Shown: positions 36,005-45,450, counted from the first letter of the stretch. The stretch: DNA of 64,000 nucleotides from Leifsonia sp040686855 (GCF_040686855.1 NZ_JBFBOG010000002.1:124001-188000); one strand, 5' to 3'. Notes: a model not told the origin generated them from the sequence alone. Made by a program: numbers and translations.

Positions 36005-37238
36005 CGCTCAGCTGCTCCACGATCGTCTTGGCTGCTTGGAGGTCGTCGGCGTTGATGGTCTGCTCGACCTGCTGCTGGTCGTACACCGGGAGGTCGTCGA
36101 CCGTCACATTCGACTCCTGGTAGAGGTGCGACAGGCTGATCGGCCCGATTCCCTGCTGCACGCCCTGGTAGATCGCCACCTTGCCGTCAGGCGACGCGCC
36201 CACGTAGTAGCGGGACTGCGTCCACTGGTACCCGACGACGATCGCGAGGACGATCGCCAGGACCAGGAGGATGAGCCCGATCATCCAGGTGAGGCGCCGG
36301 CGGCGGGCGCGGCGGGCATCCTCTTCGATGAGCTCGTCGAGGTAGTCCTCGGACTGCGGCTCGAAGTGGGTCGGCCCGGTGGCCGGCCGGATGGGATGCA
36401 GGCGCAGGCCCGGGAGCCGCGCGGCACGGGTCGTCGGCTTCGGCTCGGCGCCGAACTGCAGCGGGGAGGCGGCGGACCCGACGGTCACCGGGTCCTTCAT
36501 GACCTCGCCGCGGGCCGTGTCCGCGATGTCGAGCACGACGGCGGTGACGTTGTCCGGCGCTCCCGCGTCCAGGCTCTGCTTGAGCAGCCGTTCGGCGACC
36601 TGCTTCGGGCCCTCCTTCGACGCGAGGGTGGCGAGCATGTCGTCGTGCTTGACCACGCCGCTCAGGCCGTCCGAGCAGATCAGCCAGCGGTCGCCGGGCT
36701 TGGTGTCGAGCGTCCAGGTGTCGATCTCAGGCGAGGCGTCAACATCCCCGAGCACGCGCATCAGCACGGAGCGGCGAGGATGGACCATCGCCTCCTCCTC
36801 GGTGATGCGTCCCGAGTCGACGAGGCGCTGCACGAAGGTGTGGTCGGTGGTCACCTGCTTCAGCTCGCCGTCGCGGAAGAGGTAGATGCGCGAGTCGCCG
36901 ATGTGCGCGAACGCGATCTGGTCGCCGACGCGGACCATCGCGCTGACGGTCGTGCCCATCCCGGTGAGCTCGGGATGCTCGAAGACGGTCTCGGCGAGGA
37001 GCGAGTTGGCCGCGATGAGGGCCGACTGCAGGGCGAACTCCGCCTCGGAGGACGACGCGTACTCGCGGTCGGCCTCGCGGATGCGGTTGACGGCGATCGC
37101 GGAGGCGACGTCACCGCCGGCATGGCCTCCCATGCCGTCGGCGACGACGAACAGGTCCCGTCCGGCGTAGCCGGAGTCCTGGTTGTTCGAGCGGATCTTC
37201 CCGACATGGGAGATGGCCGCCGCCTTGTTCGCCGCCAC
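35988..37238 (-). CDS. pstP: PP2C-type serine/threonine phosphatase PstP
   Basis: 416 residues. The PP2C metal-binding motifs NNQDSGY, VADGMGGHAGGDVAS, GDSRIYLFRDG, ICSDGLSGV and GAPDNVTAVVLD are in order in the first 240 residues. A linker and one membrane helix (about 320-342) are followed by a short extracellular domain. It reverses PknA/PknB phosphorylation. The start is GTG at 37238, 3 bases after fhaB, with no clear ribosome site, so coupling is likely. Confidence 0.94.
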   Translation of the reverse strand: MAANKAAAISHVGKIRSNNQDSGYAGRDLFVVADGMGGHAGGDVASAIAVNRIREADREYASSSEAEFALQSALIAANSLLAETVFEHPELTGMGTTVSAMVRVGDQIAFAHIGDSRIYLFRDGELKQVTTDHTFVQRLVDSGRITEEEAMVHPRRSVLMRVLGDVDASPEIDTWTLDTKPGDRWLICSDGLSGVVKHDDMLATLASKEGPKQVAERLLKQSLDAGAPDNVTAVVLDIADTARGEVMKDPVTVGSAASPLQFGAEPKPTTRAARLPGLRLHPIRPATGPTHFEPQSEDYLDELIEEDARRARRRRLTWMIGLILLVLAIVLAIVVGYQWTQSRYYVGASPDGKVAIYQGVQQGIGPISLSHLYQESNVTVDDLPVYDQQQVEQTINADDLQAAKTIVEQLSDAGKQ

Positions 37239-37241
37239 GGG

Positions 37242-37844
37242 TTACCGCCGCAGCTCGAACGTGGTCGTGCCGATCTTGATCGGCGTGTCGAGCGGGACCT
37301 GGGTCGGGACGGTCACCCGGCGGCCGTCGAGGAACGTGCCGTTGGTGGAGTCGAGATCCTGGATCATCCACTCGTCGTTCCAGAGGAGCAGGCGGGCGTG
37401 GTGGGTGGAGGTGTAGTCGTCGCGGATGACGAGGTTGGACTCGCTGGAGCGCCCGATCGTGATCGGGTCGCGGCCGAGCGGGAGCTCCGTGCCGGCGCGC
37501 GGTCCGGACGTGATGACGAGGCGGCGGGCGGTCTGGACGCTCGCGTTGGTCTGCGTGCTCGCGCGGTTCGCGCCCGACGGGAGCGAGGAGACCGGTGCGG
37601 CCTTCATGACCGGCTCGGTCGGGCCGGCGGGGACGGCGGCGGGAGCCGGGACCGGGGCCGGTGCGACGGCCGGGCTCGAAGGGAACGGTCCGGCGGGCGC
37701 GGCGGCCTGCGACTCCGGCAGCTTGCGGACGCGCTGCCCGAACAGGTCGGTGCGCAGCGCGTAGACGATGCCGAACACGAACAGCCAGAGCAGGAGGAGG
37801 AAGCCGAACCGCAGCACCAGCAGGGTCAGCTCACTGGGGTTCAC
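37242..37844 (-). CDS. fhaB: FHA domain protein FhaB (FipA-like)
   Basis: 200 residues: an N-terminal membrane helix (about 8-30), a Pro/Ala-rich linker, and a C-terminal FHA phosphothreonine-binding domain (about 115-198) with GRDPITIGRSSESNLV, STHHARL and DSTNGTFLDGRRV. The GTG at 37844 has TGGAG six bases before it and overlaps the fhaA stop by 4 bases. It is a scaffold between kinases and cell-wall enzymes. Confidence 0.92.
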   Translation of the reverse strand: MNPSELTLLVLRFGFLLLLWLFVFGIVYALRTDLFGQRVRKLPESQAAAPAGPFPSSPAVAPAPVPAPAAVPAGPTEPVMKAAPVSSLPSGANRASTQTNASVQTARRLVITSGPRAGTELPLGRDPITIGRSSESNLVIRDDYTSTHHARLLLWNDEWMIQDLDSTNGTFLDGRRVTVPTQVPLDTPIKIGTTTFELRR

Positions 37845-38557
37845 GACGGACTCCAGAAGTTGCCGGCGTCGCTGCGGCGGGTTCCGCCAGGCGCCGCCTG
37901 CGGGAGCACGCGGAAGACGATGCGGGTGCGGCCCAGCGTGATGACCGACTCCGGCTCGAGGATGGCCTTGCGCAGCGGCTGGCCGTCGAGCTTGGTGCCG
38001 TTGGTCGAGCCGAGGTCCTCCACCTGGGCGCGGTTGCCGTCCCAGGTGATCATGACGTGGCGGCGGGAGATGCCGGTGTCGTCGACGGTGATGTCCGCAT
38101 CCGCGCCGCGGCCGACGACCGTGCGGGAGTGCGTGAGCGGGTAGTGGGTGCCGTTGACGTCGAGCACCGGGGTCCAGGCGACGTCGCCCTTCACGTTCTC
38201 GGACTCGACCTGCAGCATCCCGACGGAGAGGTCGTCGTCCTTCTCGAGGTCGATCGAGATGCCCCCGGCGAACTGGTAGTGCTGCGCGGCGGCGTGCTTG
38301 GTGACGAAGTCGATGAGCTCGTCGGTGAGCGCGGCGCCCATGGAGCGCATGCGCGCGTAGTCGTCGGCGGACATGCGGAGCACGAAGCGGTTGGGCGCGA
38401 GGACGCGGTCGCGCGCGACGACGGCGGCCTTCGTGTCCAGCTCTTTGCGGAGCGCGCTGGTGAGCTCGACAGGCTGCAGCCCGGAACGGAAGGTCTTCGC
38501 GAACGCGCCGTTGACGGCACGCTCGAGCCCCCGCTCGAAGTTGTCCAGAATGCCCAC
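37841..38557 (-). CDS. fhaA: FHA domain protein FhaA with DUF3662
   Basis: 238 residues. An N-terminal DUF3662 domain (about 1-120, starting GILDNFERGLERAVNGAF) is joined by a very short linker to the FHA domain (YPLTHSRTVVGRGADADITV, ISRRHVMI, LGSTNGTKLDG). In mycobacteria FhaA is much longer because of its linker. The start is GTG at 38557 with GGGAG 3 bases away. It is the first gene of the fhaA-fhaB-pstP-rodA-pbpA-pknA-pknB operon. Confidence 0.92.
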   Translation of the reverse strand: MGILDNFERGLERAVNGAFAKTFRSGLQPVELTSALRKELDTKAAVVARDRVLAPNRFVLRMSADDYARMRSMGAALTDELIDFVTKHAAAQHYQFAGGISIDLEKDDDLSVGMLQVESENVKGDVAWTPVLDVNGTHYPLTHSRTVVGRGADADITVDDTGISRRHVMITWDGNRAQVEDLGSTNGTKLDGQPLRKAILEPESVITLGRTRIVFRVLPQAAPGGTRRSDAGNFWSPS

Positions 38558-38579
38558 GCTCTCCCGCTTCCGGCTCGAT

Positions 38580-38598
38580 GACTACATGCATGTTAGTC
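38580..38598 (-). promoter_or_regulatory. Imperfect palindrome and candidate promoter of the fhaA operon
   Basis: GACTACATGCATGTTAGTC is a near palindrome (one extra base in the right arm). On the minus strand it contains TAACAT, a fair -10, about 33 bases before the fhaA start codon. It may be the operon promoter, an operator or both. Confidence 0.4.
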
Positions 38599-38683
38599 GG
38601 AACCCTGGAAAACCCCCTGGCGATCCGGTGAAGATCAGTCGTCGGAGGTACGGCCCGATTCGTGAACGGTCCGGGCGTCGTGT

Positions 38684-38689
38684 TAGAGT
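38684..38689 (+). promoter_or_regulatory. -10 element of tRNA-Leu
   Basis: TAGAGT ends 10 bases before the tRNA 5' end. Confidence 0.45.
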
Positions 38690-38699
38690 TCCTGGGTTC

Positions 38700-38783
38700 G
38701 CGCGAGTGGCGGAATTGGCAGACGCGCTGGCTTCAGGTGCCAGTGCCCGCAAGGGCGTGGGGGTTCAAGTCCCCCCTCGCGCA
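38700..38783 (+). tRNA. tRNA-Leu (anticodon CAG)
   Basis: Acceptor GCGCGAG pairs with CTCGCGC. The anticodon stem CTGGC/GCCAG carries loop TTCAGGT (anticodon CAG). It has the long variable arm of class II tRNAs (TGCCCGCAAGGGCGT) and T arm GTTCAAGTC. The discriminator is A, and CCA is not encoded. Confidence 0.97.
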
Positions 38784-38792
38784 CGGACGAAT

Positions 38793-38831
38793 GAAGGGCC
38801 GGATCGACTGTATAAGTCGCTCCGGCCCTTC
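38793..38831 (+). terminator. Strong hairpin after tRNA-Leu
   Basis: GAAGGGCCGGA (38793-38803) pairs with TCCGGCCCTTC (38821-38831), and the inner CGACT/AGTCG pairs as well around GTATA. No T-run follows, but the stem is long and directly after the tRNA. Confidence 0.75.
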
Positions 38832-38864
38832 GCCGTCAGACCGCTGATCGGGCAGAGTAGCGGT

Positions 38865-39905
38865 GTGCAGACTGCCAACGTGCCGACCGCCCGTCACGTG
38901 GTGCGGCCTCCGGGGCTGCACCGGCTCGGAGTGCGCCCACCGGTCTGGGTCGACGATGTCGGAGTCGAGGTGCGGGACGCGGCCACGCTCGCGCGGCTCG
39001 CGGCGCTGCGCATCCCGCCGGCGTGGACGCACGTGTGGGCGGCCCCGAACGGAGACGCGCCGTTGCAGGCGACCGGGGTGGATGCGCGCGGGCGCACGCA
39101 GTACCTCTATTCTCCAGAGGCGGTCGCGCGGGCGGAGGGCCACAAGTTCGCAGCGCTGATGGACTTCGCCGCGGTCCTCCCTGCACTGCGCGAGAGGGTG
39201 GAGGCGGACCTCGGTGGGGTGGACGCTCCGTCGCCCGCGGTCCCGCTGACCGCCGCAGCGGTCCGGCTCCTCGATCAGGGGCTGTTCCGCGTCGGAACGG
39301 ATCGGTACGCGCGCGACAACCACACCTTCGGGCTGACGACGCTGACCCGCGCCCATGTCAGCGTCGACGGGGATGCGCTCGCCTTCGACTTCGTCGGCAA
39401 GGAGCACATCGCGCACCACATCGTGGTCGAGGACGCCGCGGTCGCCGGGGTGATCCGCGGGCGGCTGGCGTACGACGACGGCGACGACGCGGCACTGTTC
39501 TCGACGGCCGAGCGACCGACACCGCGGCGTATCGACAGTGTGACGGTCAACTCCTACATCCACGCGCATTCGGGCACGGCGTCGAGCGCGAAGACGTTCC
39601 GGACGTGGGGTGCGACGGTGGCCGCCGCGGCCGTCGCCGGAGGGGCGCGGTTCGATGCCGACAAGCGCGTGCGCGACGATCTCGCTCCGTATCACGCTGC
39701 CGCGCAGCTGCTCGGGGACACCCTCGCCGTCGCGCGGCACTCGTATGTGCACCCGTCGGCGACGCTCGTCGGCGGTTCTGCGCCGGTGAGGGAGGCGGTG
39801 TCGGCGGCTTCCGCGGAGGCGGGCACGGACGCAGTACACGCGATCCTGCGTGCCGAAGTCCTCCGCAGGGCTGTGTACGAAGGGCTTCTCTCCACAGATT
39901 CATGA
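38865..39905 (+). CDS. DNA topoisomerase IB (poxvirus/bacterial type)
   Basis: About 346 residues. The catalytic tyrosine is Tyr294 in ARHSYVHPS; GTDRYARDNHTFGLTTL, KEHIAHH and AKTFRTWGAT supply the conserved Arg/Lys/His residues. It relaxes supercoils through a 3'-phosphotyrosine. The GTG at 38865 is chosen (CAGAGT hexamer 6 bases before, leaderless pattern); GTG 38880 is an alternative. The frame is open farther upstream through the tRNA, which is not coding. Confidence 0.88.
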   Translation: MQTANVPTARHVVRPPGLHRLGVRPPVWVDDVGVEVRDAATLARLAALRIPPAWTHVWAAPNGDAPLQATGVDARGRTQYLYSPEAVARAEGHKFAALMDFAAVLPALRERVEADLGGVDAPSPAVPLTAAAVRLLDQGLFRVGTDRYARDNHTFGLTTLTRAHVSVDGDALAFDFVGKEHIAHHIVVEDAAVAGVIRGRLAYDDGDDAALFSTAERPTPRRIDSVTVNSYIHAHSGTASSAKTFRTWGATVAAAAVAGGARFDADKRVRDDLAPYHAAAQLLGDTLAVARHSYVHPSATLVGGSAPVREAVSAASAEAGTDAVHAILRAEVLRRAVYEGLLSTDS

Positions 39906-39968
39906 CCCGCTCCCCGCCGAGCGATCGTGCCGCCTAGTCTGAGCCTCAACAGCGAAGGGAGGTGCCGG

Positions 39969-42230
39969 ATGCGCATCGTGCAATGGCTGGGTCGGCACGA
40001 TCCCGGCTTCAGCGCGCTCCGTCGCGCGGGAAGGGCAGCGATCGTGATGCCGCTGCTGTTCGCGCTCGGGACGCAGGTGATCCGCAACCCGGATGTCGCC
40101 TTCTTCTCGGCGTTCGGGACCTTCGCGATGCTGCTGTTCGTCGACTTCGGCGGCACGCTGCGCGAGCGGGTGCAGGCGCTGGTCGCGCTCGCCGTGGTCG
40201 GCGCGGTGCTGGTGTGCCTCGGCACGCTCGCGTCCGAGCCGGTGTGGCTGTCCGCGATCGGGATGGCCGTCGTCGCGCTGCTCGTGCTCTTCGCGGGCTC
40301 GGTGAGTTCGGTCACGGCGTCGGCGAGCACGTCCCTGCTGCTGGCGTTCATCCTGCCGGTGACGCTGCCCGGCACGGTCGCCTCGATACCGCCGCGACTG
40401 GCCGGGTGGGGGATCGCGTCGGTGGTGTGCATCGTCGCGGTCACGGTGCTCTGGCCGGCGCCGGCGCGGGAGCCGCTTCGCGGCCCGGCGGTGAAGGCGA
40501 TCGACGCGCTCGCCGCGCGGCTGCGGGCGGAGTCGGCGTTCCTCCGCGGCGACGGGGAGGCGGCGCTCGCCGCAGAGCGCGACCGCGCGACCGCCGAGGC
40601 GGGCTCCGCGGTCGGCGCACTGCACGAGGCGTTCCTCGCCGCGCCCTACCGGCCGACAGGACTGAGCACACCGGCGCGAACGATCGTCCGGCTGGTCGAC
40701 GAACTGGTCTGGCTCGACACGGTCATGACGCAGTACGACCGGCTCGACCGGCCGCGCGGGGATATCCGATCAGCCACGCACGCGGCCGCGTGGACGGTGA
40801 AATCGGCTGCGGCCGACGTCCTCGATGCCGGGGCTCTGGCGCTCGCCCAGCACGGCGCCGATCCGGCGCCGCTCGAGGATGCGCTGCGCCGCCTCTCCGA
40901 GGCGCGCGTCGCCGTGGAGGCGGCGATGCTGGCTCAGCCGGCGGTATCGGCGGGTGCCGGTGCTGTGGCGCAGGAGATGATGACGACGCTCGACCCGGGG
41001 TTCCGTGCGCAGGAGCTCGCCTATGCGGCCGCGATCGTCGGGCGGAACATCGCGCTCACTGCACGCGCGGAGCGGCGGGGGTGGTGGCAGCGGATGCTCG
41101 GGCATCAGCCGGGCGGGCTGAGCGGGCCGGTCGCAGCGGCGGCCGAACGGGCGAGCGGATTCGTCGGCTGGAACTCGGTGTGGCTGCGTAACAGCATCCG
41201 TGGGGCGATCGCGCTGGCGCTCGCGGTGTTGCTCGCGAAGCTCACCGGTGTGGAGCACTCGTTCTGGGTGGTGCTCGGCACGCTGTCGGTCCTCCGGTCC
41301 AACGCCCTGAGCACCGGGCAGAACGTGCTCCGCGGCGTGCTCGGGACGGTGGTCGGCGTGATCCTCGGCGCCGGGCTCCTGCTGCTCATCGGCAAAGAGC
41401 CGGTGGTGCTCTGGATCGTGCTGCCGATCGGAATCCTGATCGCCGGCGTGGCGCCGGCGGCGATCTCGTTCGCTGCGGGCCAGGCGGCGTTCACGGTCGT
41501 GCTCGTCCTTCTGTTCAACATCATCGCGCCGACGGGATGGACGGTCGGGCTCATCCGGATCGAGGACGTCGCCCTCGGCTGTGCGGTCAGCCTTGTGGTG
41601 GGCGCGCTGTTCTGGCCGCGAGGAGCAGCGACGTCGCTGCGGCGCGCGCTCAGCGACGCGTATCGGGAGGGCGTCCGGTACCTCGAGTCGGCGGTCGCGT
41701 ACGGCGTGGGGGAGCGGGACGCGTCGAGCGACCCGCGGGCACAGGAGACCCGGGCGGCGGCGGCGTCCCGCCGACTGGATGACGCGTTCCGCACCTATCT
41801 CGCGGAGCGCGGCGCGAAGCGACGCCCGCTCGCGGAGGTGTCGGCGTCGGTGACCGGGGTCGCAGGCGTGCGGCAGGCGAGCGACGCGATCGTCGAGCTG
41901 TGGCGCGGGCAGCCGGCGGCGGACGTCCACACGGCCGAGGCGAGGGAAGCCCTCGATGCGGCGCTGGAGAGTCTTCGTTCCTGGTACGCCGAGCTCGCGG
42001 CCCAACTGCTCGCTCGCGGCGCGCTTCCCGAGCCGCGACCGGCCGATCCGGCGATGGTACAGCAGCTCGCCGGCGCGGTACTCGACTCGCAACGCTCCGC
42101 GGACGACATGCACGACACCGCGACGGCGGTGCGGCTCATCTGGACGGCCGACTACCTGGAGGTGGTCAGTCGGCTCGAGACGGCGATCGTCGCTCCCGTG
42201 GGCGTGCTCAGCGACGACGTGTCCCGCTGA
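39969..42230 (+). CDS. FUSC family membrane protein
   Basis: 753 residues with two blocks of membrane helices (about 20-160 and 410-540) separated by a soluble helical region: the FUSC/YccC architecture. The second block contains GVEHSFWVVLGTLSVLRSNA and the family's GTVVGVILGAG. Relatives export aromatic acids or fusaric acid; the substrate here is unknown. The ATG at 39969 follows GGGAGG by 6 bases, which is better than the upstream GTG 39927. Confidence 0.85.
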   Translation: MRIVQWLGRHDPGFSALRRAGRAAIVMPLLFALGTQVIRNPDVAFFSAFGTFAMLLFVDFGGTLRERVQALVALAVVGAVLVCLGTLASEPVWLSAIGMAVVALLVLFAGSVSSVTASASTSLLLAFILPVTLPGTVASIPPRLAGWGIASVVCIVAVTVLWPAPAREPLRGPAVKAIDALAARLRAESAFLRGDGEAALAAERDRATAEAGSAVGALHEAFLAAPYRPTGLSTPARTIVRLVDELVWLDTVMTQYDRLDRPRGDIRSATHAAAWTVKSAAADVLDAGALALAQHGADPAPLEDALRRLSEARVAVEAAMLAQPAVSAGAGAVAQEMMTTLDPGFRAQELAYAAAIVGRNIALTARAERRGWWQRMLGHQPGGLSGPVAAAAERASGFVGWNSVWLRNSIRGAIALALAVLLAKLTGVEHSFWVVLGTLSVLRSNALSTGQNVLRGVLGTVVGVILGAGLLLLIGKEPVVLWIVLPIGILIAGVAPAAISFAAGQAAFTVVLVLLFNIIAPTGWTVGLIRIEDVALGCAVSLVVGALFWPRGAATSLRRALSDAYREGVRYLESAVAYGVGERDASSDPRAQETRAAAASRRLDDAFRTYLAERGAKRRPLAEVSASVTGVAGVRQASDAIVELWRGQPAADVHTAEAREALDAALESLRSWYAELAAQLLARGALPEPRPADPAMVQQLAGAVLDSQRSADDMHDTATAVRLIWTADYLEVVSRLETAIVAPVGVLSDDVSR

Positions 42231-42246
42231 CCGGTGGAGCTACCCG

Positions 42247-43458
42247 TCAGTCCGCGCGCGGCAGCCGGACGGTCACCACGGCGCCGCCCTCCGCGGCGTT
42301 GACGGCGGCGACGGTGCCTCCGTGCCGGCTCACCACCTCCGACACCAGGGCCAGTCCGAGCCCGTAGTGACGCGGACGGTCGTCCGCGGGCTGCGCATCC
42401 CGGGCGGTGGCGAAGCGCTCGAACGCCCGGGCCTCCGTGCCCGCCGAGAACCCCGGCCCGTCGTCCCGCACGACCAGCTCGACGCGGTCCCGGGCGACCG
42501 TCACGGTCAGCCGGACGCGCGACACCGCATGGTCGAGGGCGTTGTCGAGCAGGGCGACGACCATGCGCCGGAGGGACACGGGCGCACCCGTGACCACCGC
42601 ATCCTGTGCGGTCTCGACCTCGATGCGGAGGCCGCGCTCGGCGGCGCTGGGCTGCGCCGACCGTGCGACGGCACGGGTCACCTCTCCGAGGTCGACGCCC
42701 TCGCTCTCAGCGGTCTGGCGCGGATCGGCAGCGGTCAGCAGGTCCTGCACGATCTCGCCGAGGGCTCGACTGTCGTCGACGATCTCATCCAGTCCCGCAC
42801 GCACCTCGGCCTCGGAGGCGGCGCCTCCGGCGACCTGACGTCGCAACAACTGCGCGCGCGTGCTCAGCAGCGTGAGCGGGGTGCGCAGCTCATGGCCGGC
42901 ATCCGCGACGAACCGCCGCTGCAGGCCGAGCGCATCCGCGAGCGGGCGGATCGACCGTCGTGCCAGCAGCAGCCCGATGCCCGCCGCCGCGACGGTCGCG
43001 ATCAGACCGGAGATCACGAGCGCCACGACGAGTCGGTTCAGCTCCTCCTGCTGCTCGCCGAGCCCGTACGCGATCTGCACGACCTTGCCATGGCGAACGT
43101 CCGTCTCGACGAGGTAGCGCTGACCTCCGGCCTCGACCGTTCCGGAGACGGAGCCGCCATTGGCGATGACCGACTGCAGGGCCGCCTCGTCCGGGAGCCC
43201 GTCCGGCATGTTCGGCGAGCTGTCGCGCCCCTGCGGCATGACGACGGTCACCAGCAGGTTGCGAGGCGCGTCGTGCGTCGAGTCCACCATGGAGGCGTCC
43301 TCGAGCACCCGCTTCGCCGCCTCCGCCTGACCCGCGGCGACGACGGTGTACACGACGACGCCGAGGGCGATGAACAGGCCGAGGATGATGAGCGCGAACT
43401 GCAGGGCCAGGCGCCGTGAGGCCGAGCGCAGCTCCTGATCGTCGCGCATGCCCGTCAC
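42247..43458 (-). CDS. Sensor histidine kinase
   Basis: 403 residues. Two membrane helices (about 17-40 and 142-164) flank a roughly 100-residue extracytoplasmic sensor. The phospho-acceptor is the His in DAGHELRTPL. The N, G1 and G2 boxes (LLDNALDHAV, VRDDGPGFSAG, HYGLGLALV) are intact. It overlaps the response regulator gene by 4 bases and ends the flavin/two-component operon. The signal is unknown; redox state of the extracytoplasmic flavoprotein encoded upstream is a reasonable guess. Confidence 0.9.
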   Translation of the reverse strand: MTGMRDDQELRSASRRLALQFALIILGLFIALGVVVYTVVAAGQAEAAKRVLEDASMVDSTHDAPRNLLVTVVMPQGRDSSPNMPDGLPDEAALQSVIANGGSVSGTVEAGGQRYLVETDVRHGKVVQIAYGLGEQQEELNRLVVALVISGLIATVAAAGIGLLLARRSIRPLADALGLQRRFVADAGHELRTPLTLLSTRAQLLRRQVAGGAASEAEVRAGLDEIVDDSRALGEIVQDLLTAADPRQTAESEGVDLGEVTRAVARSAQPSAAERGLRIEVETAQDAVVTGAPVSLRRMVVALLDNALDHAVSRVRLTVTVARDRVELVVRDDGPGFSAGTEARAFERFATARDAQPADDRPRHYGLGLALVSEVVSRHGGTVAAVNAAEGGAVVTVRLPRAD

Positions 43459-44171
43459 AGGGACCCCATCCGGTACCCGACGCCGCGCACCGTCTCCACC
43501 AGGGAGCGGCCGAACTTGCGGCGCAGGTGGTGCACGTACGTGTCCACCACGCCGGGGTCGTCGGCGTCCGCGAACACCTCCTCCAGCAACAGCGCACGGG
43601 AGAACACCTGGGCGGGGCGCCGGGCCAGGCGCTCCAGCAGCGCGGATTCGCGTTCGGACAGGGCGATGCGCTCTCCGTCGTCGAGCGTCACTGTGCGACT
43701 CTCGGTGTCGAGGCGCCCGCCGGGGAAGCGGACGGTCGGCACCACCGCGGAGGCCCGGCGGGTGAGAGCGCGGACCCGTGCGACCAGTTCGTCGATGTCG
43801 AACGGCTTGGCGAGGTAGTCCTCCGCGCCGGCGTTGAGCCCGTCGACGCGGTCCGGGGGAGTGCCGAGGGCGGAGAGCACCAGGATGGGTGTGGTCACAC
43901 CGCTCTCGCGGAGCCCCCGCAGGACGTCCAGCCCCTCCAGTGCCGGAAGGCCGCGGTCGAGCACGATCGCGCCGTAGGCGGACGTGAGCCCGAGGTGGAG
44001 CGCCCGCTGGCCGTCGCGCGCCAGCTCGACGTCGAACCCCTCCGAACGGAGCAGGGCGTCCAGCATCCCGGCGAGACGGCTGTCGTCCTCAGCGATCAGA
44101 ACGCGCACCCGGTCGTCCACATCCACAGTGTAGAAGCGGGAGTCCGGGACCGGCTCGGCAGGCGTGTTCAT
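43455..44171 (-). CDS. OmpR/PhoB family response regulator
   Basis: 238 residues: a receiver domain (acidic pair in LIAEDD, phospho-acceptor Asp in GAIVLDRGLPAL, Lys in LAKPFD) and a C-terminal winged helix (ERIALSERESALLERL ... HHLRRKFGRSLVETVRGVGYRMG). It overlaps apbE and the kinase gene by 4 bases each. Direct repeats at 46853-46869 are a candidate binding site. Confidence 0.93.
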   Translation of the reverse strand: MNTPAEPVPDSRFYTVDVDDRVRVLIAEDDSRLAGMLDALLRSEGFDVELARDGQRALHLGLTSAYGAIVLDRGLPALEGLDVLRGLRESGVTTPILVLSALGTPPDRVDGLNAGAEDYLAKPFDIDELVARVRALTRRASAVVPTVRFPGGRLDTESRTVTLDDGERIALSERESALLERLARRPAQVFSRALLLEEVFADADDPGVVDTYVHHLRRKFGRSLVETVRGVGYRMGSL

Positions 44172-44920
44172 ACGTTCGCGGCGGGCGGTGCGAAGTCAAG
44201 GTCGCCGACGCCGAGGAGTCGGCCGGACGCGTCCAGCGCGAGCACGCCGCGCGCCCCGTGCTCGAGCGCCCAGCGCAGTCCGGCGGCTCCGAGGACGAAG
44301 ACGGCAGTCGCGAGCACATCGGCGGTCGCCAGATCGTCCGCGACGACGGTCGCGCTCAGGAGGCCGGACGGGATGGAGCCGTCCCGCCCGTCCACGATGT
44401 GCGGTCCGCGCTCGTACAGCCCGGAGGTCGCGACGCCCGCACCGGTCACCGCGAGCACGGCGAGCATGTCGGCGGGGGCGTGCGGGGACCTGATGCCGAC
44501 GCTCCACGGCCGGCCGTCGCCCGGGCTCCCCGACACGACGACATCGCCGCCGGCGTTGAGGCAGTAATCGCGGATGCCCTCTGCGTCCAGGACGCGCGCG
44601 GCCCGCGCGGCCGCCCATCCCTTCACGACCCCGTCGAGGTCCCAGGTGCCGTCGGGCCGTCGGATGCGGAACGCTCCGTCCGACGCGCGTGCCACTTCTT
44701 CGCCGAGGGCGATGACCTCACGGAGGTCCGCGCTGGGTTCGCTGATCGCCCCTGCAGCCGCGTTGGCCCGGCTCACCTCACTGTCGGGGCGGTACGTGCT
44801 GAAGCGCGCATCCGCATCCCGCAGGACCGCGAAGGCGCGTTCGGCGGGGGGCGCCGCATCCACGTCGTCACGGATGTCGATCGACATGGGGATGCCCATG
44901 ACGGTCTCCACGAACCTCAT
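44168..44920 (-). CDS. apbE: FAD:protein FMN transferase (ApbE)
   Basis: 250 residues. It attaches FMN from FAD to a threonine of extracytoplasmic proteins. Motifs seen: FSTYRPDSEVSRAN, WDLDGVVKGWAA, LNAGGDVVVSG, ATSGLYERGPHIVDG and ADVLATAVFVLG. No signal peptide is evident at the N-terminus (RFVETVMGIPMS), so it may act inside or be exported in an unrecognised way. The target is almost surely the FMN-binding protein encoded just upstream. Confidence 0.92.
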   Translation of the reverse strand: MRFVETVMGIPMSIDIRDDVDAAPPAERAFAVLRDADARFSTYRPDSEVSRANAAAGAISEPSADLREVIALGEEVARASDGAFRIRRPDGTWDLDGVVKGWAAARAARVLDAEGIRDYCLNAGGDVVVSGSPGDGRPWSVGIRSPHAPADMLAVLAVTGAGVATSGLYERGPHIVDGRDGSIPSGLLSATVVADDLATADVLATAVFVLGAAGLRWALEHGARGVLALDASGRLLGVGDLDFAPPAANV

Positions 44921-45450
44921 CGCTTGTCGATCGCCGACTGCAGCGACTGGATGTAGCCCTCCGACGTATAGGTCGCGCCCGACACGGTGTCGATGTTCGC
45001 GGACTGCGACGACAGGGCCTCCTGCTGCAGGATCGGCAGCGCCTGGTCGTTGATCTCGATGTCGCGCCCGTTGCCGCTCGGCGACTGCACCGTGTCGACG
45101 GCGGTGATCGTCGTGCCGGAGAACGTCACCTTGACCTGGACGGGACCGTAGCGCGTGTCGACGGCGTCCCCCGTCACCGTCGTCGTTCCGGTGGAGGTGG
45201 AGGCGGAGGCGCTGGGGGAGGGCGTCGAACTGGCGGAGGAGTCGTCACCGGACGAGGTGGAGCTCGATCCTGTATCGCTGCTCGATCCGCTGCCCGTGCT
45301 CCCGGAGGTCGTCGACCCGCTCGTGGTGGACGCGGCGGCGGGTGCGGCGGCGACCTGCTCGCCCACCCCGTAGAGCTTGAGCCCGACCGTGGCCCCCATC
45401 ACGACGAGGATGATGGTGAAGAGTGCGGTTCCGCGCCAGTTGCTGCTCAT
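44917..45450 (-). CDS. FMN-binding domain protein, flavinylated by ApbE
   Basis: 177 residues: a membrane anchor or signal segment (about 7-25), a Ser/Thr/Gly-rich linker (about 35-95) and a C-terminal FMN-bind domain. The flavinylation motif SGATYTSEGY is present; Thr162 is the expected FMN acceptor. It lies between the membrane reductase and ApbE genes with 4-base overlaps, making a complete extracytoplasmic electron-transfer set. Confidence 0.92.
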   Translation of the reverse strand: MSSNWRGTALFTIILVVMGATVGLKLYGVGEQVAAAPAAASTTSGSTTSGSTGSGSSSDTGSSSTSSGDDSSASSTPSPSASASTSTGTTTVTGDAVDTRYGPVQVKVTFSGTTITAVDTVQSPSGNGRDIEINDQALPILQQEALSSQSANIDTVSGATYTSEGYIQSLQSAIDKR

